A stretch of 64,000 nt of DNA from Thalassospira lohafexi (GTDB lineage Bacteria; Pseudomonadota; Alphaproteobacteria; Rhodospirillales; Thalassospiraceae): positions 62,001 through 126,000 of the forward strand of contig NZ_NXGX01000007.1 of NCBI RefSeq assembly GCF_002844275.1, given 5' to 3'. Each line of letters begins with the position of its first letter. The first letter of the stretch is position 1. The notes under the pieces are model-generated. The model was given only the letters and a program-made list of their open reading frames with translations. It was not told where the DNA came from and ran no database searches. A program made the translations under genes and the position numbers. Below, in pieces: positions 43,689-52,097 of this stretch.

Positions 43689-45305
43689 ATGAATGATTTT
43701 GTCTATAAACCCATGTTCGATCTGGGTAAGGACACCACCCCGTACCGCAAGATCGGGGATGAGGGTGTTTCGACCGTTGATGTTAATGGCGAGACCTATT
43801 TGAAAGTCGAACCCGAAGCGATTGAAAAGCTCACGCTTCAGGCGTTTTTTGATTGCTCGCACCTTTTGCGTCCGGGCCACCTCGCGCAGCTGCGCAAAAT
43901 CCTTGATGACGATGAAGCCACCCCGAATGATAAATTCGTGGCGATGGATCTTTTGAAAAACGCGTCTATCGCATCCGGTGGTGTTTTGCCGATGTGTCAG
44001 GACACCGGTACCGCGATTGTCATGGGCAAACGCGGTGGTAAGGTCATCACGGACGGTTCTGATGAGGAAGCCCTGTCAAAAGGCATCTGGCAGGCCTATC
44101 AGAAACACAATCTGCGTTTCTCGCAGGTGTCCCCGCTGAATATGTTCGAAGAAAAGAACACCGGGTCGAACCTTCCGGCACAGATCGACCTTTATGCGAC
44201 CACAGGCGATGAATATAAATTCATGTTCATGGCCAAGGGCGGCGGTTCAGCCAACAAGACCTTCCTGTTTCAGCAGACAAAGGCACTTTTGAATCCGGAA
44301 GGCCTGCGGAAGTTCTTGGACGAGAAAATCCGCACCTTGGGCACGTCAGCCTGTCCGCCGTATCACCTGTCGATTGTGATTGGCGGAACGTCGGCTGAGG
44401 CCTGCCTTAAGACCGTGAAAATGGGATCGGCACGCTATTACGATAGCCTTCCGACCGAGGGCGGCGACCATGGTCAGGCCTATCGCGATCTTGAATGGGA
44501 ACAGAAGGTTCTTGAGATGACCCGCGAGATGGGCATCGGCGCACAGTTTGGCGGCAAGTATTTCTGCCATGATGTGCGCGTGATCCGTCTGCCGCGCCAC
44601 GGTGCAAGCTGCCCGGTCGGGCTTGGGGTTTCGTGCTCTGCCGACCGTCAGATTTTGGGTAAAATCACCAAGGACGGTATCTTTATCGAGGATCTCGAAC
44701 ATGATCCGGCGAAATATCTTCCGCATGTGACGGACGAACATCTTGAAGACGAAGTGGTCAAGGTTGACCTGAACCGTCCGATGGATGAAATCCGTAAACA
44801 GCTTTCGGGCTATTCGGTTAAAACCCGTCTGTCGCTCAGCGGTACCGTGATTGTTGCACGCGACATTGCCCATGCCAAAATCAAGGAACGCCTTGATGCC
44901 GGTGAGGAAATGCCAGAATACCTCAAAAACCATCCGGTTTATTATGCCGGTCCGGCCAAAACGCCCGAAGGCATGCCATCCGGATCGTTCGGTCCGACCA
45001 CGGCGGGGCGCATGGATGCCTATGTCGAACAGTTCCAGGCTGCGGGTGGTTCGTTCGTTATGCTGGCAAAGGGGAACCGTTCCAAGCAGGTTAAAGATGC
45101 CTGCAACAAATATGGCGGTTTCTATCTTGGCTCCATCGGTGGTCCGGCGGCCCGGTTGGCACAAGACTGCATTAAAAAGGTCGAGGTTCACGAGTATCCT
45201 GAACTGGGTATGGAAGCCGTGTGGAAAATCGAAGTCGAAGATTTCCCGGCCTTCATCGTGATTGACGATAAGGGCAATGATTTCTTTGCCGAGTTTGGTA
45301 TCTGA
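43689..45305 (+). CDS. Fumarate hydratase, class I (iron-sulfur)
   Basis: 538 residues. N-terminal Fe-S domain with [20 protein letters not shown] (cluster Cys), PCxxxxxSAC-type segments such as [20 protein letters not shown] and [17 protein letters not shown], and a C-terminal swivel domain [33 protein letters not shown]. It interconverts fumarate and malate in the TCA cycle; the oxygen-labile Fe-S class usually accompanies a stable class II enzyme elsewhere. Some members also act on related diacids. A terminator follows. Confidence 0.93.
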   Translation: MNDFVYKPMFDLGKDTTPYRKIGDEGVSTVDVNGETYLKVEPEAIEKLTLQAFFDCSHLLRPGHLAQLRKILDDDEATPNDKFVAMDLLKNASIASGGVLPMCQDTGTAIVMGKRGGKVITDGSDEEALSKGIWQAYQKHNLRFSQVSPLNMFEEKNTGSNLPAQIDLYATTGDEYKFMFMAKGGGSANKTFLFQQTKALLNPEGLRKFLDEKIRTLGTSACPPYHLSIVIGGTSAEACLKTVKMGSARYYDSLPTEGGDHGQAYRDLEWEQKVLEMTREMGIGAQFGGKYFCHDVRVIRLPRHGASCPVGLGVSCSADRQILGKITKDGIFIEDLEHDPAKYLPHVTDEHLEDEVVKVDLNRPMDEIRKQLSGYSVKTRLSLSGTVIVARDIAHAKIKERLDAGEEMPEYLKNHPVYYAGPAKTPEGMPSGSFGPTTAGRMDAYVEQFQAAGGSFVMLAKGNRSKQVKDACNKYGGFYLGSIGGPAARLAQDCIKKVEVHEYPELGMEAVWKIEVEDFPAFIVIDDKGNDFFAEFGI

Positions 45306-45333
45306 TTTTTCAGGACTCTTCCCAAATTCAAAG

Positions 45334-45367
45334 GGCGGTGCAGGGGAAACCTTGTGCCGCCTTTTTT
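45334..45367 (+). terminator. Terminator after fumarase
   Basis: GGCGGTGCA (45334-45342) / TGTGCCGCC (45353-45361) with two G-U pairs, then six T. Confidence 0.8.
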
Positions 45368-45462
45368 GTGTGCATAGCTGACCCGTGGTCAAAGGGACTT
45401 GCGGATATCGGAGGTGCGTGGTCTGATTTGGTCAAAATCAAACCCCTATCGGGAATAGTGAT

Positions 45463-46383
45463 ATGTCTGAAATTTCTGCGCTTTCTGCTTCCGGCGCGAC
45501 AGAAAGCCGTATGGTCGGTGTGACGTCTGCGTTGGCGACGGTGTTTATCTGGGCCGGTTGGCTGATTGCGACACGTTATGCAATGACGTCAAACTTTACT
45601 GCCGTTGATATTGGGCTTTTACGCTTTGTCGTGCCTTTTGTCCTGCTTTGCCCGATCTGGATCAGAAAGGGCATCTGGCCAAAGGGATTGTCCTTGATCA
45701 ATGGGCTGTTGATGTTGATCGGGTCTGGTGCATTTTACACCCTGATGGTTGCCAGTGCATTGAAGTTCGTTCCGGCAAGTCATGTCGGGATTTTGTTGCC
45801 CGGTGTGATGGCGATCTGGGCGGTTTTAATCGCGATTGTCCTGTTTGGCGAACGGCCCGGCCGTGTCCGACTTGCCGGATATGGTGCGGTGATTGTCGGG
45901 GTTATGTTGCTTGTGGCGCTTAAGCCGGGCGGCGATGCCAGTACTGATATGCTGTATGGCTATGGCCTTGTGTCTGCCGGGGCGTTGATGTGGGCATCCT
46001 ATACCCATGCGATGCGCCAAAGTGGTCTTGGCGCACTTGAAGCGGCAAGTTTTGTCGGCTTTTGGTCCTTCGTCATTATTGCGGTGATCGCCCTTTTCAC
46101 CGGCACACATATTCCCGATGCTCCGATAGGCGATGTGATGATGTTGCTTGTTACACAGGGGCTTCTGGCCGGCTGTGTTGCCGTTATTACCTATGGCCTT
46201 GCTGTACGTCACATCGGATCGACCGGTGCATCCGCATTTGGGGCCATGACCCCGGCACTCACCGCCCTTGGCGGCGTGTTTCTTCTGGGTGAAGAAAGCA
46301 ACCTTGCCTTGGTGGCGGCCGTCGCATTGGTGATCTTTGGCGTGATGGTGGCATCTGGCGTGTTTCGCCGGGTGTTGCGGTAA
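45463..46383 (+). CDS. EamA-family (DMT) transporter
   Basis: 306 residues with ten hydrophobic segments in two homologous halves (LATVFIWAGWLIATRYAMTSNFTAVDIGLLRFVVPFVLL; VSAGALMWASYTHAMRQSGLGALEAASFVGFW). Second-half AFGAMTPALTALGGVFLLGE is the EamA signature. Such carriers export amino acids or metabolites. Its substrate is not readable, and the neighbours are unrelated. Confidence 0.88.
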   Translation: MSEISALSASGATESRMVGVTSALATVFIWAGWLIATRYAMTSNFTAVDIGLLRFVVPFVLLCPIWIRKGIWPKGLSLINGLLMLIGSGAFYTLMVASALKFVPASHVGILLPGVMAIWAVLIAIVLFGERPGRVRLAGYGAVIVGVMLLVALKPGGDASTDMLYGYGLVSAGALMWASYTHAMRQSGLGALEAASFVGFWSFVIIAVIALFTGTHIPDAPIGDVMMLLVTQGLLAGCVAVITYGLAVRHIGSTGASAFGAMTPALTALGGVFLLGEESNLALVAAVALVIFGVMVASGVFRRVLR

Positions 46384-46626
46384 TCCGTATTGTCCGGACA
46401 GCCAAACAGTTGTGCTGTGGTGATACTTGGCTGCAATTGAAGATTGAATAAATTTTGCTGCATGCGCGAATTGTCCTTTTCGCGTATGCAGTATTACGCT
46501 AATGTAACAGTGGATGACGGCAACGGCGCCGTATCTTTCCCATCTTGATCGGCAGGCAACGAGGCTTGCGCAACCTTCTGGTTCTTTCGTTTGAAAGGCC
46601 AGCTTGTTTTGCCTCGGAGTTTTGTC

Positions 46627-48057
46627 ATGTTTGCCGGTTTCATCCGTTCCATATCCCCAGAAAATGACCAAGGTCTTTCGCCGCACAAAGATGCGGGACT
46701 TGCTGATGTTTTGCGACTTCTACGCAAAGTTGGGGCTGTCGCAGACGAGGCATCCGACCGTGATGGTGCGATCTTGGCAATCCTTACAGCGGTATGTGAT
46801 TACTGCGCATGGCCGATTGGGCATGCCTATGTACGTGATGGCGATCATTTGTCATCTGCTGGTATCTGGTCGATTGATGGGAACATTTCGACGGCTGATC
46901 TTGCTGAATTTCGCACGCAGTCAGAAGAAACGGTATTTGCACTGGGCCAAGGACTTATTGGAACGGTTGCCGTGCGCGGTGAACCTGTTTGCATTGAAGA
47001 TGTCACGCAAAAGGACGGCTTTCTGCGCGCTGCAAGTGCGGCCCGAAACGGATTGCGCGGCTGTTTTGCCTTGCCGGTGAAACTGGGTGGTCAGACCGTT
47101 GCCGTGATCGAGTTTTTCAGCCCAGAGATTGCCAAACTTGATGCCGAACTTCTAGAACTTTTGGGTTTCGTCGGTGGGCAGGTTGCGCGGGTGATAGAGC
47201 GCGATGATGTTTTGAAATCGCGCGAAAAACTGGCATCGGACTTTGAAAGTCAGGTGCAGGGCACAGTTGGGATGCTAGGGGCTGCCGTCAGTCAGATGCG
47301 CAGTGCGCTTGATGTTCTTGGCAATAGTAACAAAAGAACCGAATTCTGCGGAACGGCAATAGATCAATCCGCAAGCAGTGCGTTGTCCAATATCGAAAAT
47401 GTCGCCGATCACATGGAAACCTTGCAGGGTGAATTGGCCGAGGTTGGTCGCGACGCCGGGGAAACGGTGAAAACCACCCATGTCATTGGTCAGCAAGCAC
47501 GCGATATGCGTGATGGTTTTGCCGCCCTGCAGGACCGCGCAGCTGATGCAGAAAAAATGCTGTCGAGCATTGCGGCCATTGCCGCCCAGATCAAAATGCT
47601 TGGACTGAATGCTTCCATCGAGGCGGCCCGTGTAGGCGAAGCAGGCAAGGGATTTGCCATTGTCGCCAAAGAGGTCAAGGCGCTAGCCGGGCAATCGGCC
47701 ACTGCAACAGAGGAAATTGCCCACTGGATGAATGGTATGACGGAGGCCATTTCCAAAGCCGGGGGCGATATTGAACATATCGCCATTGCCATGGACGGCT
47801 TACAGCAACGCGCCGAAGCCACCGCTGTTCAGACCGACAAGCAGGCAGAAATCTGCATGTCGGTTGCACGTGATGCCGATGCTGCCGTGGCAGAAGCACG
47901 CAAGGTCGACGACAGTGTTGTGGAAATTAACCAAGCCATCCATCACGCGACCACGGTTTCGACCGAGCTTGGTGAGGCTGCGATCAATCTCGAAGGGCAA
48001 GGGGCCGAACTTAGTGCGCGGGTCGAAGGGTTTGTTGGCAAGATCCTTGTGATGTGA
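46627..48057 (+). CDS. Soluble GAF-domain methyl-accepting chemotaxis protein
   Basis: 476 residues from ATG 46627 (CGGAG upstream). No membrane segment. An N-terminal GAF domain (about 40-190; [58 protein letters not shown]) is followed by a chemoreceptor signalling domain with hairpin tip [41 protein letters not shown]. The GAF domain makes it a cytoplasmic sensor of light, redox or metabolite. Several Cys (in VCDYCAW and GCFAL) could serve sensing but no bilin-type Cys can be confirmed. Confidence 0.88.
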   Translation: MFAGFIRSISPENDQGLSPHKDAGLADVLRLLRKVGAVADEASDRDGAILAILTAVCDYCAWPIGHAYVRDGDHLSSAGIWSIDGNISTADLAEFRTQSEETVFALGQGLIGTVAVRGEPVCIEDVTQKDGFLRAASAARNGLRGCFALPVKLGGQTVAVIEFFSPEIAKLDAELLELLGFVGGQVARVIERDDVLKSREKLASDFESQVQGTVGMLGAAVSQMRSALDVLGNSNKRTEFCGTAIDQSASSALSNIENVADHMETLQGELAEVGRDAGETVKTTHVIGQQARDMRDGFAALQDRAADAEKMLSSIAAIAAQIKMLGLNASIEAARVGEAGKGFAIVAKEVKALAGQSATATEEIAHWMNGMTEAISKAGGDIEHIAIAMDGLQQRAEATAVQTDKQAEICMSVARDADAAVAEARKVDDSVVEINQAIHHATTVSTELGEAAINLEGQGAELSARVEGFVGKILVM

Positions 48058-48088
48058 CACTTCATCCGCTGTTTGTGCTGGGTGTTGT

Positions 48089-49249
48089 TTAGGACAGCGG
48101 TACATCTGGGCCGGGGTTGAATTTGGCGGTGCGCCGTGCAATCAACCGCGCAAGCGGTGGGCCAAGTGCAAGCACCATAAAGAAACGTGTGGCTTGCAGG
48201 ACCAGAATAAATGACAGATCGACATTGGTGCTGGCGGCGATAATCGCCACCGAATCAAGTCCGCCGGGACTGGTTGCCAGATACGCCGTAAGCGGATCGA
48301 CATCCATAAACACCACCAGCAAGACTGAAATACTTGCACAGAACGCAATCAGGACAGTGATCGACAGCAGGATTTTGGGCAGGGCATATGCCGCATGTCG
48401 GATCACTGCAGGCGTGAATTTCAATCCGACAGCCCAGCCAATGGCGGCATAGGCCAATCCAAGAAACCACTCGGGTAGAACGATATCGACCCATCCGTTG
48501 ATGTGAAGGATGGTCGTTATAATGATCGGAAGCAAAAGCGGACCCGATGGCAGCCGTGAATAGATGCCAGCCACACACAGGCCAACAACCAGTGCAAGGG
48601 TAATGGCAAACTGGCCGTAATCAATGGCCGGGAACCAGTCATAGGTGCCTGCTGCGGCGGCGAGTTCCGGATCGACCCAAAGGTTGGCAATCGATGACGC
48701 AACTGCAACCACAATCACCACCCGAACATATTGCATGAAGGCAACAAGCCGGGCATCGGCACCAAACGCCTCAGCCATGATCACCATTGCGGAAGCCGCA
48801 CCGGGGGAGGATCCCCAAATGCCGGCGGTTCCCGGAAGAACCTGACGCACACAGAGTATCCAGCCAAGCAGACTGCTTGCGATCATGGTTAGTGCGGTGA
48901 CCCCAAGGATTAGCGCCCAGTCATGGGTAAAGGATGTCAGGATACCGATGGACATTGATCCACCAATCATGACGCCCAGGACCGATTGGGCACCAAGATA
49001 AATTGGTTTTGGCGTAGCAATAGTCGCACCATTGGTTCCCATAATGATGCCAATGATCATCGGGCCAAGCAGCAAGGCCGCAGGCACATGGAATTCATGT
49101 AGAAGAACCGAGAACCCCAGTGAGACCGTTACCATCAACAGCCATTGCAGGCTTTTGGGCAGGCGACCGATGCGTTCGTTCGGGGCAGGTTGGGGCGTTT
49201 GAGCAAGATCGGACAGATCAGAATCAGATGACACGGGCAGTCGCCTCAT
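48089..49249 (-). CDS. AbrB-family membrane protein (COG3180)
   Basis: About 386 residues; the start is uncertain (ATG 49249, or GTG 49234 with GAGG upstream; the frame stays open to 49294). Ten or so helices in two repeats of the AbrB_dom type: LLHEFHVPAALLLGPMIIGIIMG and SPGAASAMVIMAEAFGADARLVAFMQYVRVVIVV, then SPGGLDSVAIIAASTNVDLSFILVLQATRFFMVLALGPPLARLIAR. The family has been called AidB/AbrB regulator or ammonia monooxygenase by error; no function is settled, though a transporter fold is likely. Confidence 0.8.
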   Translation of the reverse strand: MRRLPVSSDSDLSDLAQTPQPAPNERIGRLPKSLQWLLMVTVSLGFSVLLHEFHVPAALLLGPMIIGIIMGTNGATIATPKPIYLGAQSVLGVMIGGSMSIGILTSFTHDWALILGVTALTMIASSLLGWILCVRQVLPGTAGIWGSSPGAASAMVIMAEAFGADARLVAFMQYVRVVIVVAVASSIANLWVDPELAAAAGTYDWFPAIDYGQFAITLALVVGLCVAGIYSRLPSGPLLLPIIITTILHINGWVDIVLPEWFLGLAYAAIGWAVGLKFTPAVIRHAAYALPKILLSITVLIAFCASISVLLVVFMDVDPLTAYLATSPGGLDSVAIIAASTNVDLSFILVLQATRFFMVLALGPPLARLIARRTAKFNPGPDVPLS

Positions 49250-49554
49250 ATGGTGGCAAAAGGCAGGTCGTTCGCGTGGTGGCGCGGATGGCATAGGTTA
49301 TGGCGTTCGTGGGGGAACGGCATAAGCTGCATCTGCGCAGTATAACTCGAAAAAAGTCGAATAATCGAGGGGTTAGCAATCATATCGCAGTTGGAGGCTT
49401 GGCCGCCATGAGTGTGGCAGGATAGATCAAAGAAGTTTTTGCCTGCCGTTGATTGGCGATACCACGGTGGTCCTGTTATGTGCCACTATTGGGCGGTGAC
49501 AGAAATTGTCTGTTCCAGCCAAAACGAAATTACCAGTCTTACAGGATATCTCCC
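49250..49554. other. About 305-bp divergent intergenic region
   Basis: Between the AbrB-family gene and the alpha/beta-hydrolase. No gene or clear repeat seen. It should contain promoters for both. Short AT stretches occur around 49340-49380. Confidence 0.4.
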
Positions 49555-50190
49555 ATGAGCCATGAAAACATTCAGGTCATTTTTGATGGTGATGAGAATG
49601 CCCCGCTGACCATTGTTTTAGCCCATGGGGCGGGTGCCCCGATGGACAGTCCGTTTATGGATCAGATGGCGGGTGAGTTGGCCGGGCTTGGCTGTCGCAT
49701 TGCGCGGTTTGAGTTTCCCTATATGGCTAAACGTCGGCTGGATGGCAAAAAGCGGGGACCTGACCGTGCACCAGTTTTATTGGAGTTCTTTGGCGATGTT
49801 GTTGATCAATTGGGCGACCCGGACAAGTTGGTGATTGGTGGGAAATCCATGGGGGGACGCATGGCCAGCATGGTGGCAGATGATCTTGGTGTGGCCGGGT
49901 TGGTGTGCCTTGGCTATCCGTTTCATCCACCCGGAAAGCCCGAAAATCTGCGGGCCGAACATCTGACCGGTTTAAAAACAGCGACCCTTATTTGTCATGG
50001 CACACGTGATCCGTTTGGCACGACCGATGAAATTGCCGCGTATGATTTGGCCGACACCATTGCCCTGCATTGGGTTGCGGATGGTGACCATGATTTCAAG
50101 CCACGCAAAAGCTCTGGCCGAACGCAATCACAAAACATCAAAGAGGCTGCCACCGCCATCAACGATTTTGCCCGAGGCCTTGTGACATAA
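49555..50190 (+). CDS. Alpha/beta-hydrolase, KANL3/Tex30 family
   Basis: 211 residues from ATG 49555 (AGGA eight bases upstream). The hydrolase core carries VLAHGAGAPMDSPFMDQMAGELAGLGCRIARFEFPYM, the nucleophile elbow GGKSMGGRMAS (Ser), GHGTRDPFG-type ICHGTRDPFG (acid Asp), and DGDHDFKP (catalytic His). This is the KANL3/Tex30-like family, whose bacterial members lack a known substrate. Single gene with a terminator overlapping its stop codon. Confidence 0.85.
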   Translation: MSHENIQVIFDGDENAPLTIVLAHGAGAPMDSPFMDQMAGELAGLGCRIARFEFPYMAKRRLDGKKRGPDRAPVLLEFFGDVVDQLGDPDKLVIGGKSMGGRMASMVADDLGVAGLVCLGYPFHPPGKPENLRAEHLTGLKTATLICHGTRDPFGTTDEIAAYDLADTIALHWVADGDHDFKPRKSSGRTQSQNIKEAATAINDFARGLVT

Positions 50191-50217
50191 CAGCCCGCCA
50201 AACCGGCGGGCTGTTAT
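50187..50217. terminator. Bidirectional terminator overlapping the hydrolase stop codon
   Basis: 13-bp perfect stem ATAACAGCCCGCC (50187-50199) / GGCGGGCTGTTAT (50205-50217), loop AAACC. The TAA stop (50188-50190) is inside the stem. Confidence 0.75.
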
Positions 50218-50282
50218 ACTGGGTATAGTATCCTCAATTAGGTCACATAATGGTTGATGTGTCCCACTGTGGTGCCGCGTAA

Positions 50283-50720
50283 TCAGGCCAGTGCGGCTTC
50301 GGTGGCATCAAGAAAATGCTGGGCATATTCCGGGGCAACCACGCCGTTCTGGCTTGCGATATCAATCCTCACACCATTGGGATCAAGCAGTGCGAAATGT
50401 TTCTGCCCCCATGGCTCATTGCGGACTTCAAGGGCGAATTCAAATCCTGCGTCGCGCACTTCATCCGCAGCAACACCTGCGTCTTCGACTTCAAGGCAGA
50501 TCACGCTGCCTTCGCCGAGGGTTGCCGCATGAAACAGTTCGGGTTGGGTGTCATGGCCGGGTTTCATCAGGCCCAGTTGAACCGATGGGAAGTCTGCCCA
50601 GACCAATTGGCAGTACCATTCGCCATCAAACACGGGCGTAAAGCCGAGTTTTTTATAGAAGGCGCGGCTTTGAGTGAATTTCTCGGTGATAATGATCGGA
50701 TATGAGTTGGTGACTTTCAT
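50283..50720 (-). CDS. VOC (glyoxalase/bleomycin-resistance fold) protein
   Basis: 145 residues from ATG 50720, seven bases after AGGAG. VOC fold: SYPIIITEKFTQSRAFYKKLGFTPVFDGEWYCQLVW, ELFHAATLGEGSVICLEVEDAGVAADEV and WGQKHFALLDPNGVRIDIAS. Some metal ligands of glyoxalase are not clear, so this may be a binding protein or a dioxygenase-like enzyme. It is divergent from a WYL regulator, with a 24-bp palindrome between them, which suggests control by that regulator. Confidence 0.85.
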   Translation of the reverse strand: MKVTNSYPIIITEKFTQSRAFYKKLGFTPVFDGEWYCQLVWADFPSVQLGLMKPGHDTQPELFHAATLGEGSVICLEVEDAGVAADEVRDAGFEFALEVRNEPWGQKHFALLDPNGVRIDIASQNGVVAPEYAQHFLDATEAALA

Positions 50721-50778
50721 CGTCATGCTCCTGACGTTGGGGTGAAATCCTGTCCCGATTTCGCAATGTTGCACATAC

Positions 50779-50802
50779 CTCCTGACAGGAGCCTGTCAGG
50801 AG
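50779..50802. promoter_or_regulatory. Palindromic operator between VOC and WYL-regulator genes
   Basis: Perfect 10-bp arms CTCCTGACAG (50779-50788) and CTGTCAGGAG (50793-50802), spacer GAGC. Sits in the 123-bp divergent gap, 41 bp from the regulator start and 58 bp from the VOC start. Confidence 0.6.
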
Positions 50803-50843
50803 CGTTATGATAATTTTTGAGGCAGGATGACAAAGGAGCGATC

Positions 50844-51548
50844 ATGAGAAGGGCCGACCGACTGTTTCGCCTTGTCCAAATCCTGCGCCGCCGCAAATTG
50901 TGCCGCGCACGTGATTTGGCCGAGGAACTGGAAGTTTCCGAACGCACGATTTACCGCGATATTCGCGATCTGGCCGCATCAGGTGTCCCGGTGGAGGGCG
51001 AAGCCGGTGTTGGATACATTCTGCGCGATGGCTATGACCTGCCGCCGTTGATGTTTGATGCCGATGAGATCGAAGCATTGGTGGTCGCAGCGCGCATGGT
51101 GCAAAGCTGGACCGATCCACAAATGGCGCGTGCCGCAGGCGATGCCCTGACCAAGATCGAGGCAGTCTTACCTGAGAAACTGCGTGGGTTGATCGGCGGG
51201 GTGCCAATTGCGGTGGCCGAAATTGCACAGGAACCGATTGCGATTTCCATGCCCAATCTTCGCCGTGCCATCCGCGACCGCAGCTTCATTGAAATTGACT
51301 ATACCGATGCCAAGGGCGATGAAACCAAACGCCGCGTCAGGCCACTTGGTATGCTGTTTTTTGGCAGTACGTGGCTGTTGGCGTGCTGGTGTGAGTTACG
51401 TGTCGCATTCCGCGTGTTTCGCGCTGATCGCATTCGAAACATGGATATCTCGACTGAACGCTTTCGTCCGGTCCCAGGTCAGACATTGCGCGACTATCTG
51501 ATTTCCGAAGGCATCGAAGGTGAAATCCTCAATGGCATCGGTCGATAA
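50844..51548 (+). CDS. YafY-type transcriptional regulator (HTH_11 + WYL)
   Basis: 234 residues from ATG 50844 (AAAGGAG upstream). N-terminal DeoR-like helix-turn-helix (about 5-60; RRRKLCRARDLAEELEVSERTIYRDIRDLAASGVPVEGEAGVGYILRDGYDLPPLMF). The WYL domain (about 140-225) has IEIDYTDAKGDETKRRVRPLGMLFFGSTWLLACWCELRVAFRVFRADRI. Such regulators sense oligonucleotides or other ligands. It is divergent from the VOC gene with a palindrome between. It overlaps the next gene by 17 bp, so a TfoX-N gene is likely co-transcribed. Confidence 0.9.
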   Translation: MRRADRLFRLVQILRRRKLCRARDLAEELEVSERTIYRDIRDLAASGVPVEGEAGVGYILRDGYDLPPLMFDADEIEALVVAARMVQSWTDPQMARAAGDALTKIEAVLPEKLRGLIGGVPIAVAEIAQEPIAISMPNLRRAIRDRSFIEIDYTDAKGDETKRRVRPLGMLFFGSTWLLACWCELRVAFRVFRADRIRNMDISTERFRPVPGQTLRDYLISEGIEGEILNGIGR

Positions 51549-51936
51549 CGAATTTGTTCTGACAATCGCAGAACTTTTGGCACCGCGGGGCCATATCCGA
51601 GCCAACCGAATGTTTGGCTGCTTTGGCCTTTATTGTGATGGGGTGTTCTTTGCGATCATCGCCGATGATGTTTTGTATCTGAAAGGTGATGCGCAAACAC
51701 GTGCGACATATGACGACATCGGGATGGCACAGTTTACTGTGCCTTCGGGGCGGGCAACGACGTTGTCATATTTTGAAGTGCCCGGCGAATGGATTGAAAA
51801 TCCCGAGCCGCTGATTGAAATTGCCCATATGGCATTGGGCGCGGCCAACCGGGCCCAAGCGATCAAGGACACCAAAAAGAAAAAGCGCAAACCGGGCAAA
51901 GCCAGCCAAATGCATGACAAAAGAAACCGCGCTTAA
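51532..51936 (+). CDS. TfoX N-terminal domain protein
   Basis: 134 residues from ATG 51532, overlapping the regulator gene by 17 bp. The TfoX_N domain: LAPRGHIRANRMFGCFGLYCDGVFFAIIADDVLYLKGDAQTRATYDDIG and FEVPGEWIENPEPLIEIAHMALGAANRAQ. TfoX/Sxy proteins promote competence in gamma-proteobacteria, but single-domain alphaproteobacterial members have unknown roles. The C terminus is very basic (KKKKRKPGK), perhaps for nucleic-acid binding. In operon with a WYL regulator. Confidence 0.82.
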   Translation: MASVDNEFVLTIAELLAPRGHIRANRMFGCFGLYCDGVFFAIIADDVLYLKGDAQTRATYDDIGMAQFTVPSGRATTLSYFEVPGEWIENPEPLIEIAHMALGAANRAQAIKDTKKKKRKPGKASQMHDKRNRA

Positions 51937-52097
51937 TTTGACCGGCGGCACATTGGTTGGAAATTGTCTGTGTTATTGCCCAGCATATATGTCGAGTTTC
52001 TGATTTAGTCTGATGATTGTGTGATCAAGGGATGCAATTAAACAGCTTTTGCGTGTAAGCTTTTCACGACAAAAACAAAAATTGGGTATCCCGAAAC

